Part shown: positions 57,501 to 64,000 of the stretch, in pieces | Numbering within the stretch: position 1 is the first letter of the stretch | Layout of the letters: every line of letters begins with the position of its first letter | Assembly: GCF_017599345.1 (NCBI RefSeq) | Contig: NZ_JAGFVL010000040.1 | Location: forward strand, 62,001-126,000 | Length of the DNA stretch: 64,000 bases | Reading direction: 5' to 3' | From: Gracilibacillus suaedae | Lineage (GTDB): Bacteria; Bacillota; Bacilli; Bacillales; Amphibacillaceae | The notes under the pieces: model-generated | Told to the model about the DNA's origin: nothing | What the model saw: only the letters and a program-made list of their open reading frames with translations | Database searches by the model: none | Translations under genes and position numbers: made by a program

Positions 57501-60054
57501 TTTCACTTTCATTTTCCCCTTCTACTAATGCTACTAAATCTTTTGCTTCACCCCACGTTACTTGTTCACTTTCTGACTCAGTAGTTTGATCAGATACTGA
57601 CTGTATAATTTGTACCGCTTCAGCACCTGTAATTGTCTCATCTGGGTTAACATGATTATCACGCACTAAGTGATTGGCATACCCTAATCCTTGAGCAGTC
57701 TCTAAGACATAGGAGTACCATTCTTCCGTAGATGTTTCCCAAACAGCTTCTTGCTTACTCAATCCTTTAAATTTTTCTTCATGAATATAACCTAAAGCCT
57801 GATTCACTAATGCAAAAAATTCTATTCTGGTAATTGCTTCGTCATTCGCTGGAAGTTCGTTCACTACGATGCCTAATTCTTTTAGTTTTTTCAATTCAAC
57901 TCCACTAACCACTTCTTCTATATCAACTGCTTCGACTTCTATTGGATTTTCGTTGTCTGCATCTGATTTATTATGCACACGCAAATGGTCAATGTTTGCT
58001 CCACCGCTTGGTCCGACTCCAGTAGCCCGAATCGTATTATCACCGGCCTGTAGTACTGCCTTCGCAGACGTATACTCCCAATTCGCCCAGTCACCTGTCG
58101 GATCAAATGCAAGTGCTTCTTCGACTACTTCACCATTGACTTGAATTTCTGCTGGACGCTGATCTGTACCACCGTGTCCATAACGGAAGTCTAAGAAATA
58201 CTCTCCTTCTACCGGAACATTGACTGTCCACTCCACCCAGCTTCCAGGAGCGTTAGGACTATAATCGATAAAACCGTCTCCAGTAAAACCGACATGTTTA
58301 TTATCAATTATCACTGTATCCTCTTCTAATTCCGCTTCTTCCGCTTCATATATCTCATCATATTCCATAAAAACACGTAAGTGATCAATGTTCGCTCCAC
58401 CACTTGAACCGACACCTGTTGCACGAATAACATTCTCGCCTTCTGTTAATGCTGCTTTTGTAGAAGTTTGTTCCCATGCTGTCCAATCACCTGTCGGGTC
58501 AAAAGCTAACTCTTCTTCTACTACTTCACCATTCACCTCGATTTCAGCAGGACGAAGATCTGTACCACCATGAGCGTAACGGAAATCTAATGTATACTCC
58601 CCATCTGCAGGCACATCCACTACCCATTCGATCCAGCCACCTGGAGCATTCGGAACATAATCAACAAAGCCTGTACCGGTAAAACCAGCATGTTTGTTAT
58701 CAATAATCGCATCATTAAAATTTGCATCTTCCGCTTCATAAATATTTCCACCAACAGGTCCTGATGGTTCTTCTGGTTCCTGTGGCTCTTCTTCCTCCGG
58801 TTCTTGATAAAGATCACCTGAAATTTTTAAGTCATCAATATGGTGTCCATCTGTTCCACTGTTAGGAGTGAAGCTTTCCACAAAATTAACTTTTTCTGCC
58901 GGTTGATTAAGCTCAGCCTCTTCATGCACTAGCTCATCATCAATATAAACATTGGCATGCTGAGCGTCCAAATCAATCTCCACTGTCACTTTATACCAAG
59001 TTTCTTCTTCTACTTCTACTAACGGATGATATTGATCACCTGTGCGATATGTTATAGACCCATCTTTTGTTTCAATTATTACCGGTGTACTATCACCTTT
59101 TATCCTCATCACTTTGGTTGAGCTGGTATAGTTTGGCTGCATAAATAACACTTCAAATGTCGCTACACCGCCAAGATCCTCCACTGATTTACTTAAAATA
59201 ACATTTATATCATCACTTGTATCATCAAGGAATACACTCTTATTCTCCTCAGACGGCACATCGACTACCGTTACGGTTCCTCCACCTTCTGATCCATCAA
59301 CATTTGCAGGAACCTCACCTGTTACATCATCATTAAAATCTGTTTCAAAAACAAAGTCTGCTTCCGGTGTTTCCGGTGGCAGTTCTACTTCCTCTAATTG
59401 TGAAATACGAAGATCATCAATATAATGTCCCAATTCTTTACTTCCAGGAGTAAATGATTCCATATAATTGATTTTGGATGCATCCTCGTAAAATGCTGCC
59501 CCTTCTACTTTTAACTCATCATTGACATAAGTATCAACTGTTTTTTCTATTAAATCTACTTCAACTTTTAGGTCATACCATTGATTCTCTTGCACCTCAA
59601 CTAAATTTTCATAAGAATCATCACTGTTTCGGTAGCCAATATAGCCATCATTCGTTTCAATAATGACCGAGGTACCGTCACCTTTAAGACGCATGACTTT
59701 TGATGAACTTGTATAAGTTGGCTGCATAAATTTCATCTCGATCGTTACTTGTTTATCCAAGTCATCAAATGATTTAGAGACTAATACATCATCACTCTCA
59801 CTAGTGTCATTCAGATATACACTTTTATTTTCTGCATCAGGTAACGCTTCAACTGTGACTTCTCCCCCAGCTGCAGATACATCTAAATTTACTGGTGCTG
59901 TACCTGTTTCATCATCATTAAAATCATCCTCAAAGATAACAACGTTGTTAAAATCAGACTCAGCTTGTACCAGCGTGACTGGCATTGTAGAAAATACAGT
60001 CGTAAACGTTAACATAAAAATAAGGAATACGTTGATTGCTTTTTTACCATTCAT
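54508..60054 (-). CDS. Giant cell-wall-anchored pectinase: PL10 pectate lyase fused to CE8 pectin methylesterase
   Basis: An 1848-residue secreted protein. In order: signal peptide (1-31, VQA end); two related beta-sandwich modules (about 38-215 and 232-412); two CBM35/CBM6-like carbohydrate-binding modules (about 433-565 and 568-700, both with IDNKHxGFTGxGF); an SLH-like region (about 715-840); PL10 pectate lyase (about 935-1255; WQMDHGGWTKNW, RFYEIGTNKPIFSGRDG); CE8 pectinesterase (about 1295-1590; GNQDTLYAHSGTQYY, VDFIFGGA, YLGRPW with catalytic Asp pair and Arg); an acidic Pro/Asp/Lys linker; a beta domain (about 1678-1790); LPDTA sorting motif (1811-1815), helix and RKR tail. De-esterification and cleavage of pectin are thus done by one surface protein. 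Confidence 0.92.
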   Translation of the reverse strand: MNGKKAINVFLIFMLTFTTVFSTMPVTLVQAESDFNNVVIFEDDFNDDETGTAPVNLDVSAAGGEVTVEALPDAENKSVYLNDTSESDDVLVSKSFDDLDKQVTIEMKFMQPTYTSSSKVMRLKGDGTSVIIETNDGYIGYRNSDDSYENLVEVQENQWYDLKVEVDLIEKTVDTYVNDELKVEGAAFYEDASKINYMESFTPGSKELGHYIDDLRISQLEEVELPPETPEADFVFETDFNDDVTGEVPANVDGSEGGGTVTVVDVPSEENKSVFLDDTSDDINVILSKSVEDLGGVATFEVLFMQPNYTSSTKVMRIKGDSTPVIIETKDGSITYRTGDQYHPLVEVEEETWYKVTVEIDLDAQHANVYIDDELVHEEAELNQPAEKVNFVESFTPNSGTDGHHIDDLKISGDLYQEPEEEEPQEPEEPSGPVGGNIYEAEDANFNDAIIDNKHAGFTGTGFVDYVPNAPGGWIEWVVDVPADGEYTLDFRYAHGGTDLRPAEIEVNGEVVEEELAFDPTGDWTAWEQTSTKAALTEGENVIRATGVGSSGGANIDHLRVFMEYDEIYEAEEAELEEDTVIIDNKHVGFTGDGFIDYSPNAPGSWVEWTVNVPVEGEYFLDFRYGHGGTDQRPAEIQVNGEVVEEALAFDPTGDWANWEYTSAKAVLQAGDNTIRATGVGPSGGANIDHLRVHNKSDADNENPIEVEAVDIEEVVSGVELKKLKELGIVVNELPANDEAITRIEFFALVNQALGYIHEEKFKGLSKQEAVWETSTEEWYSYVLETAQGLGYANHLVRDNHVNPDETITGAEAVQIIQSVSDQTTESESEQVTWGEAKDLVALVEGENESETIDIAGVHAVSNNLLVVTLNGYFEEFTPTDLEVVAPTRRWELLAPGFTNLNMDKAATATNQFGQTVIVMHSLDEWNEYAEYPVEFEETRFSGDLDTAVEEADNLLTWQMDHGGWTKNWSHIYTRPWDGEESRSEWVEDGVELGTIDNGATISELQYLAEVYQETKDPKYKESIEKGLEFLFKLQYETGGFAQVYPERGNYSDYVTFNDEAMINVLELLDLVAEQRYPFDSDLVSEEYVIKSQESIELAVDYILNAQIEVDGKLTAWCAQHDPYTYEPREARSYEHPSISGSESVGIIRYLMSQPQTEEINEAVLAALEWFDEVKLENTRYVSGDPNNEYFVEDSNSTAWYRFYEIGTNKPIFSGRDGVIKHDIMEIEAERRDGYSWGGHWATQLLEIMQTTGDYTDKVFVQVTGTDSVDVNGRTLVQDDIKVLEGQTKEMNEIESHLVVAQDGSGDYETVQAAIDAVPENNRNPVTIFIKDGTYKEVVTIPTNKPFITLLGESKNDTIITYDNYAGRDNGVGGTLGTSGSASVYLRADDLRIENLTLENSFDESADVEGKQAVAVYASGDRQYFNDVRFIGNQDTLYAHSGTQYYGDVYIEGDVDFIFGGASIVIEDSVIHSLDRGSDSNNGYVTAASTLISEEHGMLFVDSKFTSDAPAETVYLGRPWPAGGNPDAIGSVVIMESKLGEHIKPEGWTSMSGLQPEDARLYEYKNKGPGAVINDSRRQLTDEEAADWTVQNVLKGWDPYALDPIEEPDKDPDEDSDKEPGDGSDEKPGEKPDNPGDDHKSPGNESEQDGDSEGTETPEDENKDNNKSRNDTKEMKVEVGEEIEVAADMLIAIADTPTKVILPSDLPEGTTLVVEKAQPQNLGDLKVAGDVYTFEFTFPEGFENYTGEFQLIMGHDENAENVAIYYYNEATNSWELIGGDVSDGVVTTTVDHFSTYGVLAADEESKGGIDLPDTATNIFNWLLASGLLLGLGIGLLVIVRKRNQKMIQ

Positions 60055-60123
60055 CCATGAATCTCCCTTCTCTTAATTAGTAGCATGACATTTAGTACAG
60101 GAAATAATTCCCTCCTTCCCCTG

Positions 60124-60984
60124 TTATGCTTGATTACGGAATTGCTTAGGAGTTACATGTTGATATTTCTTAAAGCATCTTATAAAGTTAGATGCTGTTG
60201 AAAAACCAATTCGGGAAGCTATTTCTGCAATAGGTATGCTAGTTTGCCTCAGTAATTTCTTCGCTTCATACATTCTTCTTTGTAATATATATTGATGAAT
60301 CGTCATACCAAACTCTTTTTTAAAAAAGTGACACAAATAATATTTATTAAAGTGTAACTTGCCGGCAAGATCCTCTAATTGCCAATTGGTATTCCAAAGA
60401 CTGTTGATTTCTTTTAAAATCCTTTCTTGTGTACGAACTGGATTTGCCGCTGATTCTTGAAAAGTTCGCTCCTTTGAAGTTTGTAATGATCGACAGAAAA
60501 AGAGCAATAATTCTGATATATAAAGGATTAATGCATGTTGATGTTGCCAATTATTCGGGGACATATCTTCTTGTAATAGTTGACGAATAATATGATGAAA
60601 ATTATCATATCCACGTTCTTCTATTTGCAAAAAGAAATGTGGTGTAGGCTGTTGATTTAATAGGCGTTTAAATGCTTGAAAGATCGGCTGTTCATAGCAA
60701 AATAAATCATCCTGAAACATGATCATCACGCGATCATATGCTTGATTATCTGGTAAATTTACCTTATGTAGCTTCTCACTATTAAACAAAAAAACATGAC
60801 CTCTCTTCAAATGAAATACTCTTTCTTCAAAAATAAATTGTGCTTCTCCATTTCTCACCCATACGATTTCATAGCCTCGATGAGAGTGAAAATCTTTTGG
60901 TGTATGGTTATCCACCTTATGTTGGATCGTAAATGCTGGCATGTCCTGTTGTTTTTGCACGGTTTCTAGTTTCTCTATTAACAC
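60124..60984 (-). CDS. AraC-family regulator upstream of the pectinase gene
   Basis: A 286-residue regulator with an N-terminal cupin domain (about 20-95; DFHSHRGYEIVWVRNGEAQF) and a C-terminal AraC DNA-binding domain (about 185-284) ending FIRCFKKYQHVTPKQFRNQ. The start is GTG at 60984 because GGAGGTGAAAGA directly precedes it; an in-frame ATG at 61020 would lie within the cre site. It is co-directional with the pectinase gene (69-bp gap) and probably its activator. Its own expression should be carbon-repressed. Confidence 0.86.
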   Translation of the reverse strand: MLIEKLETVQKQQDMPAFTIQHKVDNHTPKDFHSHRGYEIVWVRNGEAQFIFEERVFHLKRGHVFLFNSEKLHKVNLPDNQAYDRVMIMFQDDLFCYEQPIFQAFKRLLNQQPTPHFFLQIEERGYDNFHHIIRQLLQEDMSPNNWQHQHALILYISELLLFFCRSLQTSKERTFQESAANPVRTQERILKEINSLWNTNWQLEDLAGKLHFNKYYLCHFFKKEFGMTIHQYILQRRMYEAKKLLRQTSIPIAEIASRIGFSTASNFIRCFKKYQHVTPKQFRNQA

Positions 60985-61005
60985 TCTTTCACCTCCGTCA
61001 ATAAT

Positions 61006-61031
61006 AGAAAACGTTTTCATTTTGTATTATA
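61006..61031 (-). promoter_or_regulatory. AraC-gene -10 box with cre site over the transcription start
   Basis: On the minus strand TATAAT (61031-61026) is followed by TGAAAACGTTTTCT (61019-61006), which differs from the CcpA consensus TGNNANCGNWNNCA at one position. The site is just downstream of the -10, a repressing position. The -35 is poor. Confidence 0.7.
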
Positions 61032-61094
61032 GCATAAATATTACCTATTCAAATAACGAAATATTGTTGAAAAAATATTCCGGGATTGCTATAA

Positions 61095-61124
61095 CAAAAA
61101 TGGCTAGAAATAATTTCTAGCCAT
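61095..61124 (-). terminator. Intrinsic terminator after ydbT
   Basis: On the minus strand AATGGCTAGAAA and TTTCTAGCCATT pair perfectly, followed by TTTGTT; the stem includes the stop codon. Confidence 0.85.
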
Positions 61125-62646
61125 TCTGTTGATAGGTAGTATCTTTCTGTCTTTGTAGATACCAATGCTGAAAGGTTTTGGCAAAATCTAGCGGTACATC
61201 ATTGATAGTTTCAATTCGCGCTGGTATAGAACGATTCATCGTTGAAATAGAAGCGAGCTTGAAAAATCTCTGTAGTATCGATTGCGAATAACTTATTTCG
61301 ATGACCCGTCTCCTTTTCGTAATAAACATTCTACTTGTTAATCCGCCATGCCACCATTGCAATTGGTCTTCCGAGATTAAATATTTCGTATGTAGATAAT
61401 CGAGTATTCTATTCATAATAACGATCAATAATAACAACAGCGACAATAACCACCAAGCTGCATCAATTTGAAAAATAGTTGGCTTAAAATAAAATAGACC
61501 AGCTGTTACTACTATCCAAAACCAACTCGGTTTTAGTAATTTCATATATAAAGAAATCTTTGTTAATCGATTCATAGATTCCTCTACATAATAGTCTGGT
61601 AATAGTTCTTCCATTAATTGATAGGCTCGATTAATCGGCAGAAAAGGATATAACGAATTAACACTAACGACATAATCTTCCGCTTGAGTATTGGCAGAAC
61701 TGATTAGTTTCACTTCCGCTAATCCAAAAATGCGTTTAAGTAATGTTTGTTCGATTTCTAACCCTTGTATCTTCTGTTTTTCTATTGCAAAATGTGTCTC
61801 ATCTAATAAACCTCTCTCAATATAGATATGAGTAGCACTAGATGAAATGCGATATTTCCCATAACGAGAAAATGTTCTGATAATACCGATGATTATTGCA
61901 ATCACAACGCCAACGACACTTAACATGATAATTAACCATCTGCTATTAATAATTTGATAGAATACACCTTGATAATGATCCGAATCAGGTAATAACGGAC
62001 CAATAATATCATACAAACCCGTCACAATCGGTATAATTGCTAAAAAACTCAAAGAAGTAAAGCTTGCTTTTAGTAAATCCAGATTGGTAGGCTCAAAATG
62101 TGTAACAAGATCTGTTTCCACTTTATTTTCTGCTTCATTTACTTCCTGCTCTTGTTGAGTTTGTTCTGATTCTTTTTCTGATTCTTTCTCGTCCAACTTG
62201 GACATGTGACTTTCCTCTATATTGACTAATTCTAATAAAAAGGCAGCATGTTGATTCGAAACCACTTGAAAGGTAATTGCGTCATCATCACCATCCATCG
62301 CCGTCTCAAATGTAAGGGAAGTCAGACCAAACAGCTTGTGAAAAAGCGTAGTATGTCTAGTTACATTTTGAATTTTTGAAAAAGGAATCGTGCTTGTATG
62401 TTTGACAAAAAGACCTTTTTTGAGTTGAAAGGTACGATCATCCCACTCATATGTTTCCACAAACCAACTTACCACAATATAGATCAACCGTAATAGAACA
62501 CCGGCAACAAACAGATAACGGCCATATTCGAACAACCAAAAGTCTGAATTTCTTTTCACAACAAATAATAGAATTCCCAGTATTAAACTATTTTTTATTA
62601 ATTGATAAATTCGATATAAAATGGTTAAAGGATGGTATCTCATCAT
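61117..62646 (-). CDS. ydbT: Bacterial PH-domain membrane protein, YdbT-like
   Basis: A 509-residue protein with paired hydrophobic helices before each of three bPH2 domains (about 75-155, 265-345 and 425-500). KHTSTIPFSKIQNV, HFAIEKQKIQGLEIEQTLLKRIFGLAEV and KRRRVIEISYSQSILQRFFKLASI are the repeated motif. A charged Glu/Gln-rich linker (about 150-175) is inserted after the first. B. subtilis YdbT has the same layout and is linked to antimicrobial resistance and envelope functions. The start overlaps the end of the YdbS-like gene by four bases. Confidence 0.86.
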   Translation of the reverse strand: MMRYHPLTILYRIYQLIKNSLILGILLFVVKRNSDFWLFEYGRYLFVAGVLLRLIYIVVSWFVETYEWDDRTFQLKKGLFVKHTSTIPFSKIQNVTRHTTLFHKLFGLTSLTFETAMDGDDDAITFQVVSNQHAAFLLELVNIEESHMSKLDEKESEKESEQTQQEQEVNEAENKVETDLVTHFEPTNLDLLKASFTSLSFLAIIPIVTGLYDIIGPLLPDSDHYQGVFYQIINSRWLIIMLSVVGVVIAIIIGIIRTFSRYGKYRISSSATHIYIERGLLDETHFAIEKQKIQGLEIEQTLLKRIFGLAEVKLISSANTQAEDYVVSVNSLYPFLPINRAYQLMEELLPDYYVEESMNRLTKISLYMKLLKPSWFWIVVTAGLFYFKPTIFQIDAAWWLLSLLLLLIVIMNRILDYLHTKYLISEDQLQWWHGGLTSRMFITKRRRVIEISYSQSILQRFFKLASISTMNRSIPARIETINDVPLDFAKTFQHWYLQRQKDTTYQQNG

Positions 62647-63125
62647 TCATCCACTTCCTTTAGCTTAGCAAGTTCAGCAATCTTCGCACGTAATTCCAGG
62701 GCAACTTGTTCTTCTAGAGCAGGGATAACGTGTGAAGACCCCATTGTCTCGACTTTAATTGAACGCAATTGATACACCCGCATAATGGGTCCTTGGCTAG
62801 TAGATACAGATTGGATTTTGGACATCGGAACGGTAACCCATTCTTTATTTATCACACCATAGCTTAATTGTAGATATTCATTGCTTATCTGATAACGCCA
62901 ACTTCGATAGAGGTAATGAGGCTCAATGAACGACCAGATCGTACCAGCAACAGCAAATAGTAGAACAGCTATCAAGATCCAATTAGCCCATATTGGCCAG
63001 CCAAAGTAATAATCTAACCAAAATAATACTGCCAGCACGATAAGGCCAATGATATTACCTATCGTTTCAGATATGATTCGGGCTTTAGGAAACTTAGATG
63101 ATAATCGATGTTCTAATTCATTCAT
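62643..63125 (-). CDS. ydbS: Bacterial PH-domain membrane protein, YdbS-like
   Basis: A 160-residue protein with two adjacent helices (about 22-40 and 44-66) and one bPH2 domain (about 70-150; NKEWVTVPMSKIQSVSTSQGPIMR visible in part). The start at 63125 follows AAAGGATG and overlaps the stop of the DUF418 gene (ATGA), so the long open frame upstream of it belongs to that gene's strand in another frame. Partner of YdbT. Confidence 0.86.
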   Translation of the reverse strand: MNELEHRLSSKFPKARIISETIGNIIGLIVLAVLFWLDYYFGWPIWANWILIAVLLFAVAGTIWSFIEPHYLYRSWRYQISNEYLQLSYGVINKEWVTVPMSKIQSVSTSQGPIMRVYQLRSIKVETMGSSHVIPALEEQVALELRAKIAELAKLKEVDE

Positions 63126-64000
63126 ACGGCAACATCCTTTGTTCTCATTTTCGGTTTGGACCTGAACGAAAGATAAACTACTATTTTCATCAACCTTTCT
63201 AATGGACCTTGTGTAAATCGTTCCATATACCATTTACTAAAAAACACTTGTAGTATAAAGATGACAATCCCTAGAAAAATAGCAAACCATACTCCTAAAC
63301 GAGCAAATAATCCTATCCCATACCCGTAAAAAATAAAAGTACAGATCACGGTCTGTAGGATATAATTGGTAAGTGACAGTTTCCCGACTTGCTCAAACGC
63401 ATATACAATCACACTTTTTTGACAAACGGTATACAAATAGGCAAACAAGAAAATGTATCCGACAGCCAAAACAATTCCACCGACCTCACTAAAAGCGATC
63501 ATTTCTGAGAAATATGGGATAAGCTTCAGCAGTAACCCAATCGGTATCAGCCAGAAAAATGCCTGTTTATATCTATTTTTATTTTTTTCAAAATGATGGA
63601 GCCATTCTTTTTTGCCAGCATAAATACCTAGTAAAAAAATCGGTAAAAACACTACCGGGGTCAGCAATAAAATGAACAATGCCTCGATTTCTCCAATTTC
63701 TAACGGATCTTCATTATTACGATGGTGTTGGATTTCATGGTAAGTACCAGTTTGATAAATCGGCAATGTCTCTTCTAAGTAATTATTAATAGTCGTGTCA
63801 CTATAAAGTGCATGTTCTTCTTCTGAACCGACAGGAATATTCATTAATAGCAGAAGTCCGAAGAGAATAGCAAACCAAACGAAAATAGTCTTAGCTTTTC
63901 TCTTTACCAAAAATAATAATAAAAGTCCTATTAAACCGTAAGCTAATAAAATATCCCCTTCCCACAAATAATAGCTGTGCAAATAGCCAAATACCATCAA
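63122..64000 (-). CDS. DUF418 (YeiB-like) membrane protein, N-terminus cut by window edge
   Basis: The C-terminal 292 residues of a polytopic membrane protein; the start lies beyond the window. It has about eight helices and the conserved DUF418 end: FEQVGKLSLTNYILQTVICT near 200-219 of the visible part, then helices and GPLERLMK before the last basic segment. Members are predicted envelope or transport proteins of unknown function. The four-base overlap puts it in one operon with ydbS and ydbT. Confidence 0.85.
   Translation of the reverse strand: MMVFGYLHSYYLWEGDILLAYGLIGLLLLFLVKRKAKTIFVWFAILFGLLLLMNIPVGSEEEHALYSDTTINNYLEETLPIYQTGTYHEIQHHRNNEDPLEIGEIEALFILLLTPVVFLPIFLLGIYAGKKEWLHHFEKNKNRYKQAFFWLIPIGLLLKLIPYFSEMIAFSEVGGIVLAVGYIFLFAYLYTVCQKSVIVYAFEQVGKLSLTNYILQTVICTFIFYGYGIGLFARLGVWFAIFLGIVIFILQVFFSKWYMERFTQGPLERLMKIVVYLSFRSKPKMRTKDVAV

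Noticed and set aside
63126-63233. 36-codon extension of the YdbS-like protein
   Set aside because: It lies inside the DUF418 gene in another frame; the ATG overlapping that gene's stop is the natural start.

Overview
The window comes from a low-GC Gram-positive bacterium of the Bacillaceae. Orthologues of Bacillus subtilis genes run through it (nagAB, murQ, mdxEFG, yhfI, paiA, ykoGHI, ctaB, ydbST, ykkCD). Shine-Dalgarno sites are strong, TTG starts are frequent, sigma-A promoters are recognisable, and intergenic repeats of a Bacillaceae type are abundant. The acidic secreted proteins and the sugar-ABC/glycosidase content would fit a halotolerant polysaccharide degrader such as Gracilibacillus or a relative, but the genus is an inference. 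I see no tRNA, rRNA, insertion sequence, prophage or CRISPR array.

Layout. (1) 1-8.8 kb: a divergent amino-sugar locus. A sugar ABC transporter and a cytoplasmic GH20 hexosaminidase lie on the minus strand; nagA-nagB-nagR-murQ and a 26-residue membrane peptide lie on the plus strand. Two identical 16-bp NagR-type operators flank the shared control region. (2) 9.2-18.4 kb: a starch/cyclodextrin locus with secreted CGTase, intracellular neopullulanase/cyclomaltodextrinase, an MdxEFG-type importer and a LacI-family regulator, with a perfect palindromic operator. (3) 18.4-23.4 kb: YhfI-like hydrolase behind a 51-bp tandem repeat, GH4 alpha-galactosidase with an AraC regulator, and an orphan ureF-ureD pair. 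(4) 23.8-29 kb: an ECF transporter operon (S, fused A-A, T) with a PHP phosphoesterase and a divergent RpiR/SIS regulator, substrate unknown. (5) 29-39 kb: chemoreceptor, MarR-PaiA, a YkoGHI-like two-component/PepSY set, SAM hydrolase plus heme O synthase, GH43 arabinanase, SDR. (6) 39-53.5 kb: Ca2+-type P-ATPase overlapping a CNNM/CorC protein, regulators, an orphan CheY, the RIC Fe-S repair protein and a radical-SAM protein (both behind matching FNR-type promoters), flavin reductase, NUDIX, LCP and hemolysin-III proteins. (7) 53.6-54.5 kb: an SMR pair behind a guanidine-I riboswitch. (8) 54.5-61 kb: an 1848-residue cell-wall-anchored pectinase joining a PL10 pectate lyase to a CE8 pectin methylesterase, with its AraC regulator. 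(9) 61-64 kb: bacterial PH-domain proteins and a DUF418 protein.

How they work together: extracellular enzymes (CGTase, pectinase, arabinanase) open plant polysaccharides. ABC importers take up the oligomers and cytoplasmic glycosidases finish them. Local regulators (NagR, MalR-like, two AraC) and cre-like sites give substrate induction and catabolite repression. Several gaps are filled by four or five families of structured repeats, the least explained part of the window.
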